Shown here: piece after piece, positions 51,269-59,779 of the stretch
Layout of the letters: each line of letters begins with the position of its first letter
Numbering within the stretch: position 1 is the first letter of the stretch
From: JANQIO01 sp043585095
GTDB taxonomy: Bacteria; Pseudomonadota; Gammaproteobacteria; Pseudomonadales; Halieaceae
DNA: 64,000 nucleotides
Assembly: GCA_043585095.1 (NCBI GenBank)
Contig: CP121321.1
Span: 2,790,001 to 2,854,000 of the forward strand
Reading direction: 5' to 3'
Notes under the pieces: generated by a model
The model's input: the letters and a program-made list of their open reading frames with translations, nothing else
Told to the model about the DNA's origin: nothing
Database searches by the model: none
Made by a program: the position numbers and the translations under genes

Positions 51269-51978
51269 CAGCGGTAGCTAATCAGTTGCTCGTCGCCCAT
51301 GCGACCGAGAACGTCCAGAAATGAGTGATCGTTGTAATACGACATAGAAACCTTGCGGCTGTTATAAAGCAGCTCAGTAATCGAGCAGTTGATAACCGGC
51401 TCATAGAATTGGTACACGCCGCTGCCGGGCACATTCAGCACCTGCGCTACGATGGTGGCGATGGTACCACCTGAGGTAAACAAAGCCGTCGTGGTTCCGG
51501 GGCCCTGTGCGTCCATGATCTGCTGCAGGGCGTCGCGCACGCCGTCACGATAGGCGACCCAGGTCTGCAGCCCCGCTATGCTGCGATCTTCCTGCTCAAC
51601 CCAATAGTTGAACACCCTCTCCAGCAGCTTCTGATAATCCTTGCTGGAGTGTCTCGCTTTGCTTGCCCATTCACTAAGCTCGGGTTGCTGTTCCAGTAGC
51701 ACAGGCGTAATCGTATTGAGCTGCGCTTCATTGTCAATCTCGTTGAAACGCGCATCGACCAGATGGGACTCAGGCGCATTGCGATGGCCAACGGCTAATG
51801 CCGCGGTTTTACGCTGCCGCTCCAACTCGCCGGTATATACCGCGTCGAAGCGAATATCGCGCCGATCAAAGTACTGCCCCAGCACCTCTGCCTGACGGCA
51901 TCCCAAATCTGAAAGCCGATCATAGTTGGCAGCGCCAAATGACGCCTGGCCGTGACGAATAAGGTAGATGCTAGCCAT
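51268..51978 (-). CDS. Histidine phosphatase family protein B
   Basis: 236-residue histidine-phosphatase read from the ATG at 51978 (MASIYLIRHGQASFG), with RHG at 8-10 and a second conserved region LFTSGGTIATIVAQVL. In that region the second His is replaced by Ser-Gly (SGG), which is unusual and may alter activity. A longer in-frame reading runs into aceK and is rejected. Overlaps the end of aceK by 8 bases and is coupled to phosphatase A. Confidence 0.8.
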   Translation of the reverse strand: MASIYLIRHGQASFGAANYDRLSDLGCRQAEVLGQYFDRRDIRFDAVYTGELERQRKTAALAVGHRNAPESHLVDARFNEIDNEAQLNTITPVLLEQQPELSEWASKARHSSKDYQKLLERVFNYWVEQEDRSIAGLQTWVAYRDGVRDALQQIMDAQGPGTTTALFTSGGTIATIVAQVLNVPGSGVYQFYEPVINCSITELLYNSRKVSMSYYNDHSFLDVLGRMGDEQLISYR

Positions 51979-53719
51979 TGTAGGCCCGTCGCATAGGTTC
52001 GTCCTCTCGAGCAAAGCGCAGCTTGCGTCGATAGGGGAAAAAGTCAGCAACACCGCCCTGGGCGATGGTCTGTTGAAGACCCTGCCAGAAGCTGGCGTCA
52101 TAGAGATCGCTGTGTATTTCATCGAACACTTTACGGGCTCTCTGGTTACCGCTAAAAAACAGCCGAAACTCTTCCGGGAATATGTCGTTGGGAGCAACCG
52201 AATACCACGGCGTATCCGACATCTCGTCTTCTTCATTACGCGGTGGCGGAATCTTGCGAAAGTTGCAGTCCAGTAAAGGGCAAATCTCGTCGTAGTCGTA
52301 AAAAACCACGCGGCCGTGCCGTGTTACGCCAAAGTTCTTCAGCAGCATGTCACCCGGGAAGATATTCGCCGCCGCCAGTTCCTTTATGGCATTGCCGTAT
52401 TCATCCATCACCGCCCACAGTTGCTCTTCGGTAGCGTCCTGCAAGTACAGGTTCAGAGGTACCATGCGCCGCTCAACGTAGACATGACGAATAATCAGCG
52501 CGGGGCCATGCTCGTCAATCATCGACGGGCAAACCTCGCGCAGCTCTTCCATTAATTCATCAGAGAAACGGCTGCGCGCGAACGCCAGATTCTTGAACTC
52601 CTGCGTGTCCGCCATCCGCCCGGCCCGGTCTGCGCGTTTCACCATGCTGTACTTCTCCATGACTTCTTCCCGCGTCATGTCCTTCGGTGGCGTGAAACGA
52701 TCCTTGATGATCTTGAACACAAAGTCATAGCTGGGCAGAGTGAATACGCTCATCACCATGCCTTTGATTCCCGGCGCGGCGGCAAACAGATCTGTCGTGC
52801 TGGTCATATGCCGATAGGCGCAGCGATGGAAGTAGGTCTTGCCGTGTTTGTTGTACCCCATGCAGCTGTAGATCTCTGAAATCGGCTTTGCCGGCATAAG
52901 GCTTTGCAGAAACAGCACGTATTGCGAAGGTATGGCCGCGTCCACCATAAAATAGCTGCGGGTAAAGCTGAAGATCACGCTTACTCTGTTTGAACCGAAC
53001 AGAATAGTATCGACAAAGACTGAGCCGTCCTCGGTATGAAGTATGGGCAAAACAAACGGCATAGATTCACGGCCAGCGATCAGCTTGCCAACAATGTAAG
53101 CGCCCTTATTGCGGAAAAAGACCGACTCAAGCGTCAGCGCCTGCAGCTGATGTTCCGTTACTGGAAAGTGCGGGAACAGTTTCTCGCGCAGGTCCGCTGC
53201 AATGGATGCTGCGTCCCGGGCGGCATCCTCCCAGGGAATGGAGAAGGCATACTCTTGCAGCATGCGGGTGAACATGGCTTCCACACCATCCGGCGCCCGG
53301 TAGTTGCGCAAAATTTTGGCGTCGCCCACTGGCGGCATATCACCTTGCGATGAAAATACGAAAGCATACTCGTTACGCACGCGACGGTGCTCAAACGCCG
53401 AGCAGTACACTGAATTAAAGAATGTCTCGGCGATCTCAAAGTTATTGTGGCCGCGAATCAGCCGCGCGTAGTGAGCCCGGGCCTCGGTCCAAAAGGTCAA
53501 ATCGCGCAGGTTATCGCCGGCGATCAGTCGCACAAACTCCATGACCTTCAGGACTTTGGCTTTATAGAGATCGATCCTGGCGCGCGACGCGCTGTGCACG
53601 CCCTGCCAATCGGCATTCTCAAAGCGTGGCTTGGCCGCCAGCGTTATATTCTGGAAGTCTGCAAAATAGGACTCAAAACCATTGAGTATGGTTTGAGCAA
53701 AGCGTTCGGAAGTTTCCAC
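51971..53719 (-). CDS. aceK: Isocitrate dehydrogenase kinase/phosphatase
   Basis: 582-residue AceK, same length as E. coli AceK. Kinase-like ATP site and conserved stretches are visible: RGHNNFEIAETFFNSVYCSAF, FRNKGAYIVGKLIAG, NLYLQDATEEQLWAVMDEYGNAIKELAAANIFPGDMLLKNFGVTRHGRVVFYDYDEICPL. It phosphorylates and dephosphorylates isocitrate dehydrogenase to route carbon to the glyoxylate shunt, needed for growth on lipids and acetyl-CoA-yielding substrates such as steroids. GTG start (53719). aceA and aceB are not in the window. Confidence 0.95.
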   Translation of the reverse strand: METSERFAQTILNGFESYFADFQNITLAAKPRFENADWQGVHSASRARIDLYKAKVLKVMEFVRLIAGDNLRDLTFWTEARAHYARLIRGHNNFEIAETFFNSVYCSAFEHRRVRNEYAFVFSSQGDMPPVGDAKILRNYRAPDGVEAMFTRMLQEYAFSIPWEDAARDAASIAADLREKLFPHFPVTEHQLQALTLESVFFRNKGAYIVGKLIAGRESMPFVLPILHTEDGSVFVDTILFGSNRVSVIFSFTRSYFMVDAAIPSQYVLFLQSLMPAKPISEIYSCMGYNKHGKTYFHRCAYRHMTSTTDLFAAAPGIKGMVMSVFTLPSYDFVFKIIKDRFTPPKDMTREEVMEKYSMVKRADRAGRMADTQEFKNLAFARSRFSDELMEELREVCPSMIDEHGPALIIRHVYVERRMVPLNLYLQDATEEQLWAVMDEYGNAIKELAAANIFPGDMLLKNFGVTRHGRVVFYDYDEICPLLDCNFRKIPPPRNEEDEMSDTPWYSVAPNDIFPEEFRLFFSGNQRARKVFDEIHSDLYDASFWQGLQQTIAQGGVADFFPYRRKLRFAREDEPMRRAYNG

Positions 53720-53822
53720 GGCGCGGAGTATACCTCAGCGGTTGGCGCAGCACGCCAGCGCAGACTGGGCCGCTGGCCGGTAAACGAGGCAGTGAGCGCT
53801 CAGGATGACATTCATCATGCAG

Positions 53823-54599
53823 CTACAACCCGTGAGCGACCAGGGCACCACTATCAATCACCAGCGTCTGGCCAGTCATACAGGCTCCAGCGTCTGTCAC
53901 CATCAGCAGTGTCGCGCCCACCATGTCGATGGGCTTGGCCGCCTTGCCCAGCGGCAGATGATTGACGGTTTCCGCATACCCGTCCTGCTCCATAAAGACG
54001 GTAGTGAACTTCGTTTCGGTGAGGCCCGGACACAGCGCGTTGACCCGGATGTTGTACTGGCCGTTTTCCAGTGCAAAAGCCTGCGTCATGCTAATCATCG
54101 CCGCCTTGGTAGTGCTGTAAACGCCCTGCAATGCACCCGCGCTGATACCGTCTATAGAGGCCACGTTCACAATAGAGCCGCCGCCGCGATTGCGCATCAT
54201 TTCGACGGCCTTCTCACTCATGTAAAAAGGGCCGCGGAAATTCACTTCGATGGTTTTATCAAAGGCCGACATCGGCGTTTCAGCGACGGGCCCAAAATAG
54301 GGGTTGGTGCCGCCGTTATTGATCAAAATGTCGAGGCCGCCAAAGCTATCCTGAATACTGGCAAACAGAGCATCGATCGCCTCGAGGTCACCGGCGTGGC
54401 ACGCCATAGCGGTTGCCTGCCCGCCCTTTTCACGGATAGCCGATGCCACCACCTCGCAACCGTCCAGCTTGCGGCTGGAGACAATAACGTGAGCGCCCTG
54501 TTCGGCCAGCGCGTGCGCGATGGCCTCGCCAATGCCGCGGCTGCCGCCGCTGACCAGCGCAACTTTGCCGTCGATTCGAAATAGGTCTATTGCGGGCAT
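53823..54599 (-). CDS. Short-chain dehydrogenase/reductase
   Basis: 258-residue classical SDR. Cofactor loop SGGSRGIG (17-24); NNGG (94-97) replaces the usual NNAG; catalytic Ser148, Tyr161, Lys165. The segment FRGPFYMSEKAVEMM and NVASIDGISAG suggest an NADP or NAD dependent hydroxysteroid/3-oxoacyl type enzyme but do not identify the substrate. ATG with GGGG eight bases upstream. It is monocistronic, with four 20-23 base spaced direct repeats upstream of its likely promoter. Confidence 0.82.
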   Translation of the reverse strand: MPAIDLFRIDGKVALVSGGSRGIGEAIAHALAEQGAHVIVSSRKLDGCEVVASAIREKGGQATAMACHAGDLEAIDALFASIQDSFGGLDILINNGGTNPYFGPVAETPMSAFDKTIEVNFRGPFYMSEKAVEMMRNRGGGSIVNVASIDGISAGALQGVYSTTKAAMISMTQAFALENGQYNIRVNALCPGLTETKFTTVFMEQDGYAETVNHLPLGKAAKPIDMVGATLLMVTDAGACMTGQTLVIDSGALVAHGL

Positions 54600-54641
54600 G
54601 GTGTATCCCCTTCTTTTACTATGCGGTTTTTTTAATATAAA

Positions 54642-54722
54642 TTGTGATGGCTTTTGTGAAGCCTCGTGACGGTTTTATAGGCGTCGTGACGGTTTTATAT
54701 AGACAGCCATGACAGTCTTATA
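54642..54722. repeat. Phased direct-repeat array upstream of the SDR gene
   Basis: TCGTGACGGTTTTATA occurs exactly at 54664-54679 and 54684-54699. Related copies are at 54707-54722 (CCATGACAGTCTTATA) and 54642-54657 (TTGTGATGGCTTTTGT). Copy starts are spaced 22, 20 and 23 bases, about two helical turns. They lie just upstream of the likely promoter of the SDR at 53823-54599. Looks like an activator-binding array. Confidence 0.65.
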
Positions 54723-54760
54723 AAGGTTCCAGTAAAGCCGGAATCACTCAAGTGACAGGA

Positions 54761-55552
54761 CTAGAGATTCGGGTGACCGAAACGGCGGCGCAGCTTGCGC
54801 ATACCGCCTATCCAGCGGTCGTAGTTAGCCGCCTTATGTTGCCGGTACTGCTCTACCTCAGCATGGGGCAGAATCATGAACTGTTCGTCCTCGAGACCTT
54901 TGATTACGACTTCAGCGACTTCAGCGGGCGTTAACACCCCATCAACGCCGGCCGTGCCGCCGTCATCGATGGTGCCAATCATGCGCGTCGCGACCGCCTG
55001 CGGGCAAATCATGGACACGCCGATGCCATCATCACCGTGGGTGATTGCAAGCGCCTCGGCAAAGCCTACAGCGGCGTGTTTCGTGGTCGAGTAGGCCGCA
55101 TCACCGATCTGGTTGAGCAGCCCCGCAGCGGAAACGGTGTTGAGAAAATAGCCTTTACCGCGTTCTATCATGGTTGGCAGGCACGCTCTGGCCGCGTAAA
55201 CGTGCGCCATGACGTGGATATCCCACATGGCCTGCCAGGTATCGTTGGGAGCTGACACGGCCCACCAGGGCTCACCATCGGTCGCGATAATGCCGGCATT
55301 GCTGCAGAACAGGTCTATAGGGCCGTGTTCTCGCTCAACCCGCTGCACCATGTCAGCGATCTGCTGCTCGTCGCGCACATCCACCCCAAACGCGATACCT
55401 CCAACGGCGTCGGCCACGACTTGCGCGTTGTCTGCCTCCCGGTCCGCAACGACGACGATCCGCGCACCCTCCTGGGCAAAGCGCTCGCACAGCGCCCGGC
55501 CTATTCCGTTGGCACCACCCGTTACTACTACGATCTTATCGCGCAACTCCAT
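54761..55552 (-). CDS. Short-chain dehydrogenase/reductase
   Basis: 263-residue classical SDR: TGGANGIG (11-18), SNAG (84-87) where most have NNAG, Ser141, Tyr154, Lys158. The C-terminus is long and basic. The insertion EPWWAVSAPNDTW at about 94-106 is unusual and is seen in a subset of actinobacterial and marine SDRs. Its start overlaps the stop of the luciferase-like gene by one base (TGATG), so the two act in one unit. Substrate unknown, perhaps a lipid alcohol or ketone. Confidence 0.8.
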   Translation of the reverse strand: MELRDKIVVVTGGANGIGRALCERFAQEGARIVVVADREADNAQVVADAVGGIAFGVDVRDEQQIADMVQRVEREHGPIDLFCSNAGIIATDGEPWWAVSAPNDTWQAMWDIHVMAHVYAARACLPTMIERGKGYFLNTVSAAGLLNQIGDAAYSTTKHAAVGFAEALAITHGDDGIGVSMICPQAVATRMIGTIDDGGTAGVDGVLTPAEVAEVVIKGLEDEQFMILPHAEVEQYRQHKAANYDRWIGGMRKLRRRFGHPNL

Positions 55553-56592
55553 CAGAGCATCTCTTCAGCGAGCAGCTCCAGTACGGCAGGCTCTTGAGCA
55601 CCGATCAGCATGCTGCCGACTTCACCGCGCTGGCCCGCGTCCTTCCAGCGCGTAAGGCGCTCACGAATCCGGTCTTTAGAGCCAATCAGCGCCACTTCGT
55701 CGAGCAGCTCGTTCGGCACCTTGGCCTCTGCTTCGGCCTTGTTGCCGGCCAGATACAGATCCTGAATCTCGCCTGCGGCGCTTTCGTAACCCAGGCGCAC
55801 GGCGTAGTCGTGGTAGAAGTTTTTATTCTTGGCGCCCATGCCGCCGATGTAGAGCCCCAACCACGGACGCAGTGATGCATAGGCTGCATCCAGATCGTCG
55901 TTCATGGCGACAGGGACAAACGGTGCAACATCAAAGTCCTTGAGGCTCTTGCCATTACCGGCTTTCTCGAATCCGGCATTGAAGTCATCGGCAAACAAGC
56001 TGTACTTGTCTGGATCCATCCACACCGGGAAAACGCCATCAGCCACCTGCGCCGCGCACCGCAGTCCGGCAGGGGTTATGGAGGCGGTGTAAATAGGTAT
56101 CTCTGTGTCGGCTGCAAGAATCGACTTGAGCGGCTTGCCCAGCCCTGTGGTGCCTTCACCTTTGTTCGGCAGTTGATACATATCGCCATCAAACTCGACC
56201 GGCCCCTCTCGCGCCATGATCTTGCGCATAATCTGGATGTACTCGCGCGTGCGGGTGATGGGCTTGCCGTAGGGCACACCGTGCCAGCCCTCTACCACCT
56301 GCGGGCCGGACGCACCCAAACCGACAATAAAACGGTTACCGGACATCTGTGACAGACTCATCGCCGTCATGGCCGCCATAGCTGGCGTGCGCGCCGGCAT
56401 TTGCATAATCGCCGTACCCACACGGATCTTCTCTGTTTGGGCCAGCACCCAGGTCGCTACCGTCACGGCATCGGAACCATAGGCTTCTGCTGTCCACACT
56501 GAGTCGTATCCCAGGCCCTCCGCATGCTTTATCAGGTCGATCGGAACGTGAATTTGCTTTCCGGAATAACCCATCAAAAAGCCTAGTTTCAT
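55552..56592 (-). CDS. Luciferase-like (LLM) F420/FMN-dependent oxidoreductase
   Basis: 346-residue TIM-barrel protein of the LLM class, read from the ATG at 56592 (GGAG eight bases upstream). Typical segments: GYDSVWTAEAYGSDAVTVATWVLAQTEKIRVGTAIMQMPARTPAMAAMTAMSLSQMSGNRFIVGLGASGPQVVEGWHGVPYGKP, GVFPVWMDP. The family includes F420-dependent and FMN-dependent enzymes; sequence alone does not decide the cofactor. Members are common in actinobacteria and in lipid-degrading marine gammaproteobacteria. First gene of a two-gene unit with an SDR; its promoter shares a palindrome module with the PimC/PimD-like operon. Confidence 0.84.
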   Translation of the reverse strand: MKLGFLMGYSGKQIHVPIDLIKHAEGLGYDSVWTAEAYGSDAVTVATWVLAQTEKIRVGTAIMQMPARTPAMAAMTAMSLSQMSGNRFIVGLGASGPQVVEGWHGVPYGKPITRTREYIQIMRKIMAREGPVEFDGDMYQLPNKGEGTTGLGKPLKSILAADTEIPIYTASITPAGLRCAAQVADGVFPVWMDPDKYSLFADDFNAGFEKAGNGKSLKDFDVAPFVPVAMNDDLDAAYASLRPWLGLYIGGMGAKNKNFYHDYAVRLGYESAAGEIQDLYLAGNKAEAEAKVPNELLDEVALIGSKDRIRERLTRWKDAGQRGEVGSMLIGAQEPAVLELLAEEML

Positions 56593-56653
56593 GGTCGGCA
56601 CTCCTATGTCGTGTTGGGGCTAGTGCGGGCGAGGATGCCCGTCAAAAAAGGGA

Positions 56654-56686
56654 TTTGAACTTACAGTATGTTTTCCTGCGCATCAA
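56654..56686 (-). promoter_or_regulatory. Shared promoter-operator module, copy 1 (LLM-SDR unit)
   Basis: The palindrome AACNTACAGTANGTT (56658-56672) is within TTTGAAC...TATGTTTTC. On the minus strand TTGATG (56686-56681) lies 8 bases upstream of the palindrome. The weak -10 is TAAGTT, 17 bases from TTGATG, overlapping the palindrome. The start codon is 62 bases downstream of the module's near end. Confidence 0.6.
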
Positions 56687-56714
56687 GGCTGGGCGCAGCA
56701 CAGCGACAAACAAA

Positions 56715-56747
56715 AACGCCCGCGGTGACGTCATCACGGCGGGCGTT
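56715..56747 (-). terminator. Intrinsic terminator of the PimC/PimD-like operon
   Basis: On the minus strand the 9-bp stem AACGCCCGC/GCGGGCGTT (arms 56715-56723 and 56739-56747) with inner GTGA/TCAC pairing is followed by a T-run. It lies 20-50 bases after the stop at 56767 and separates this operon from the LLM-SDR unit. Confidence 0.8.
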
Positions 56748-56766
56748 ATCATCTAGGGGCTAGCGT

Positions 56767-57927
56767 TTACGCAGCGTTCGCCGCCTCTGGCGCGCTGGCT
56801 ACTGCCGGCGCTGAGTCAGCGGAGTACGACAGCGCATTGAATTGCTGCTGGTGATAATCGCCGTTACCGAAGGTTGTGTTGATCATCATCAGACGACGCT
56901 GATAGTGTCCAACCGACATTTCTTCAGTAATACCCATGCCACCGTGCATCTGAATCGCTTCCCCACCAATATGCTTACCGGAGCGGTCGACTAGCGTCTT
57001 CAGCGCATGCAGGCTGCGGGCGGCATCGGGCTTACCTTCCAGGCGATCGCACAGCGTGCGGTAGAGCATGGATTTGACCTGCTCGAAGGACATAAAGGTA
57101 TCGACCATACGGTGCTGCAGCGCCTGAAAGGTGCCAATGGCCACACCAAATTGCTCGCGGGTGCGGGTGTACTCAACGGTAACCTCATTAAGCTTACCCA
57201 TGATGCCAACGGCTTCGCCGCACAATGCCAGCGTTACATCGTCTACGACTTTTTGCATCGTTGCCAGCGCATCAGCACTATCACCCAGCAGTTCCACCGC
57301 CGCGCCATCAAAGGTGATGTTGGCAACCACTTGGCCATCCATCAAACGGTAGCTGGTGTGGCTCACGCCGTCAGCCGTCGCGTCAACCAGGAATAGACCA
57401 ACGCCTTGCTCGGTTAGAGCAGACACCACAAGCTTGTCAGCCGCAGCGCCATTAAAAACCACCGTTTTTTCACCGCTGAGAGTGTAGCCGTCGCCAGAAG
57501 CGGTGGCGCGTGTCTCGATTGCCGCCAGGTCAAAACGGGATTTGGCTTCCAGGTAAGCAAACGCTCCCTGCAACTCACCGCCAATCACCGCAGGTAGCAA
57601 GGCATCTTTCTGCGCCTGGGTGCCGGCGGCTTGTACCAGACCGCCAAACAGCAGGACCGTTGGGATATAGGGCTCTGCTACCAGGCCACGGCCCAGTTGC
57701 TCCATGATTAGCATGGTGTCGACATCGTTGCCGCCGAAACCGCCATTCTCTTCGGTGAAGGGAATCGATAACCAGCCAAGCTCGGCAAAGGTTTGCCAAT
57801 ACTCGCGGCTGAAGCCCTCTTCGCTGGCGACTACCTTGTTGCGCGTATCGAAGTCGTAATCGTCCTGGATGAAGCGGGCCACGCTATCGCGCAGCATGGT
57901 TTGCTCTTCGCTAAAATCAAAATTCAT
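56767..57927 (-). CDS. PimD-like acyl-CoA dehydrogenase small (beta) subunit
   Basis: 386-residue acyl-CoA dehydrogenase of the pimeloyl-CoA dehydrogenase small-subunit type. FAD/dimer signature TREQFGVAIGTFQALQHRMVDTFM and MHGGMGITEEMSVGHYQRRL are present. Both positions for the catalytic base are substituted (VTLALCGEAVG for FERG-like; TTFGNG for YEGT), as expected for a beta subunit. The C-terminal Ala/Pro/Glu tail is extra. 17 bases after the alpha-subunit gene. The substrate could be a dicarboxylyl-CoA or a steroid side-chain acyl-CoA. Confidence 0.82.
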   Translation of the reverse strand: MNFDFSEEQTMLRDSVARFIQDDYDFDTRNKVVASEEGFSREYWQTFAELGWLSIPFTEENGGFGGNDVDTMLIMEQLGRGLVAEPYIPTVLLFGGLVQAAGTQAQKDALLPAVIGGELQGAFAYLEAKSRFDLAAIETRATASGDGYTLSGEKTVVFNGAAADKLVVSALTEQGVGLFLVDATADGVSHTSYRLMDGQVVANITFDGAAVELLGDSADALATMQKVVDDVTLALCGEAVGIMGKLNEVTVEYTRTREQFGVAIGTFQALQHRMVDTFMSFEQVKSMLYRTLCDRLEGKPDAARSLHALKTLVDRSGKHIGGEAIQMHGGMGITEEMSVGHYQRRLMMINTTFGNGDYHQQQFNALSYSADSAPAVASAPEAANAA

Positions 57928-57944
57928 AGCTAATATCCTCTCGC

Positions 57945-59126
57945 TTACCCGAGACCGAGAACGGCCTTGGCGATAATGTTTTTCTGTACTTCGTTGGAGC
58001 CGCCATAAATCGTGCTGGCGCGGCCGTACATGTAAAGGGCACGTGCAACGTCACCAAACTCGTGTCCGCTAACATCTTGCTCACCCTCGGGGACAAACAC
58101 CCCCTGATAGTAGCCTGCGACTTCCATGCGCAGTTCTTGCACAGCTTGCTGCACTTCCGTGCCTTTAATCTTCAGCAAGGACGACTCGGGACCCGGCGCA
58201 GAACCGGTGCTTAATGCCGCCAGTACACGCAATTCCGTGTACTCAAGCGCCATAAGATCGATCTCAATATCCGACAGGCGACGCTGAAAAGCAGGGTCTT
58301 CGAGAAGCGGGCGACCGCCCTGAATCTCGCGACTCGCGTACTCTTTTACTTGATCCAGATTGCGCTTGGAGTCCGACACGTTGGCAATTGCCGTGCGCTC
58401 ATGAGCCAGCAGCGACTTGGCGTAGGTCCAGCCTGCGTTCTCATCACCAATAAGGTTAGCCTTCGGAACCCGTACGTCAGAAAATTCGGTTTCATTCAGC
58501 GTAAGGTGACCATCAATAGTGTGAATCGGGTTCACTTTGATTCCAGGCGTGTTCATATCGATCAACAAGAAGCTAATGCCGGCCTGCTTTTTGCCTTCTG
58601 TGCTGGTACGAACCAGGCAAAAAATCCAATCAGCGTACTGCGCATAGCTGGTCCAGATTTTAGCGCCATTGACGATGTAATCGTCGCCGTCGGACTCAGC
58701 TTTCGTCTTCAGCGACGCCAGGTCGGAGCCGGCACCGGGTTCTGAGTATCCCTGACACCACCACTCGTCTCCCGACAGAATTACTGGCAGGAAGCGCTTT
58801 TTCTGTTCTTCGGTGCCAAAGGTGTAAATCACCGGTCCAACCATCGCCAGACCGAACGGCATTAAGTCCTGCGCTCCACAGGAGGCGCGCTCGGTTTCGA
58901 AGATAAACTTCTGCGTGCTGGTCCAGCCGGTACCACCGTATTCCTTGGGCCAATTGGGTGCTGCCCAACCTTTTTCATACAGCTTTTTGTGCCAGGCTGT
59001 CATGGTCTCGCGGAAGGTGTCCGGATTGCGGAGGCCGTCGCGAATAGAGTCGTGCCACTCAGTGGCAAAAAAGTCTCGAACCTCAGCTTGGAATGCGAGG
59101 TCTTCTGCAGAGAAACTGGTATCCAT
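57945..59126 (-). CDS. PimC-like acyl-CoA dehydrogenase large (alpha) subunit
   Basis: 393 residues from the ATG at 59126 (MDTSFSAEDL), chosen because GGAGG stands five bases upstream; a TTG four codons earlier would put that site inside the gene. Typical alpha-subunit motifs: NWPKEYGGTGW, WWCQGYSEPGAGSDLASLKT, NGAKIWTSYAQYADW. The predicted base is E243 in AHERTAI; the MCAD base is Gly (IYGGSNEVQK). With the next gene it should form an alpha2beta2 enzyme. This is the third such pair in the window; its control region differs from the ipd operon. Confidence 0.86.
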   Translation of the reverse strand: MDTSFSAEDLAFQAEVRDFFATEWHDSIRDGLRNPDTFRETMTAWHKKLYEKGWAAPNWPKEYGGTGWTSTQKFIFETERASCGAQDLMPFGLAMVGPVIYTFGTEEQKKRFLPVILSGDEWWCQGYSEPGAGSDLASLKTKAESDGDDYIVNGAKIWTSYAQYADWIFCLVRTSTEGKKQAGISFLLIDMNTPGIKVNPIHTIDGHLTLNETEFSDVRVPKANLIGDENAGWTYAKSLLAHERTAIANVSDSKRNLDQVKEYASREIQGGRPLLEDPAFQRRLSDIEIDLMALEYTELRVLAALSTGSAPGPESSLLKIKGTEVQQAVQELRMEVAGYYQGVFVPEGEQDVSGHEFGDVARALYMYGRASTIYGGSNEVQKNIIAKAVLGLG

Positions 59127-59146
59127 AATGTCCTCCAAATTGGGCG

Positions 59147-59179
59147 TTTGAACCTACAGTATGTTTTTCACGCTTTCAA
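59147..59179 (-). promoter_or_regulatory. Shared promoter-operator module, copy 2 (PimC/PimD-like operon)
   Basis: Same layout as the module at 56654-56686: palindrome AACNTACAGTANGTT at 59151-59165 and TTGAAA (minus strand, 59179-59174) 8 bases upstream. TAGGTT, 17 bases from TTGAAA, acts as a weak -10. The palindrome overlaps the spacer and -10, a repressor position. Confidence 0.6.
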
Positions 59180-59293
59180 GTATTGACGATGTAAACATAG
59201 CGGATGGTTCAGTCCACTGCCTGCTCCTGTTCTCCTTTTGTGCAGGCTTTCACGAATGCGCTATTCTCAACTGACCTGCTAAAGAGATAGCCC

Positions 59294-59779
59294 ATGCTAA
59301 CTATTCGCGCCGCAACTCCCCAGGACACCGCACAAATACTGACGTTTGTGCGCGACCTTGCGCGCTATGAGAACGCTGAGCACGAAGTCCTGGCCGATGA
59401 GGCTGCCCTGCACAAGGCACTGTTCGACGCCGACGCCACGGTTGAAGCCCTGCTGTGCGAACGCGACGCCAAGCCAATTGGCTTCGCTGTGTATTTCTAT
59501 AACTTTAGTACCTGGATGGGTAAACGCGGGCTATTTTTAGAGGATTTGTTCGTCGCGCCTGAACACCGCGGAATTGGCGCCGGCAAAGCCTTGCTGCAAC
59601 ACCTCGCACAGATCGCGGTGCAGCGCGACTGCGGTCGCTTCGAGTGGAATGTGCTGACCTGGAACGAACCGTCGATCAAGTTTTACGAATCCCTAGGTGC
59701 CAAACCGCTGAGTGAATGGATAGGTTACCGCCTGTCGGGCGATTCGCTGCGCGATCTCGCCCGGGGCGGAACGGAATGA
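59294..59779 (+). CDS. GNAT acetyltransferase (diamine acetyltransferase-like)
   Basis: 161-residue GNAT of the spermidine/spermine acetyltransferase-like group. It opens with IRAATPQDTAQILTFVRDLARYENAEHEV. FYNFSTWMGKRGLFLEDLFVAPEHRGIGAGKALLQHLA holds the acetyl-CoA pyrophosphate loop, and NVLTWNEPSIKFYESLGA the typical end. It may acetylate a polyamine or another amine; substrate is not proven. Its stop overlaps the start of the next GNAT gene. Divergent from the PimC-like gene. Confidence 0.86.
   Translation: MLTIRAATPQDTAQILTFVRDLARYENAEHEVLADEAALHKALFDADATVEALLCERDAKPIGFAVYFYNFSTWMGKRGLFLEDLFVAPEHRGIGAGKALLQHLAQIAVQRDCGRFEWNVLTWNEPSIKFYESLGAKPLSEWIGYRLSGDSLRDLARGGTE

Noticed and set aside
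51979..52236. 85-residue N-terminal extension of histidine phosphatase B
   Set aside because: The extension lies in antisense-free overlap with aceK in another frame and lacks any family sequence; the family start is MASIYLIRHG.
54642..54722. Pho box
   Set aside because: Pho boxes need TGTCA repeats 11 bases apart; here the units are 20-23 bases apart and end in TTTTATA.
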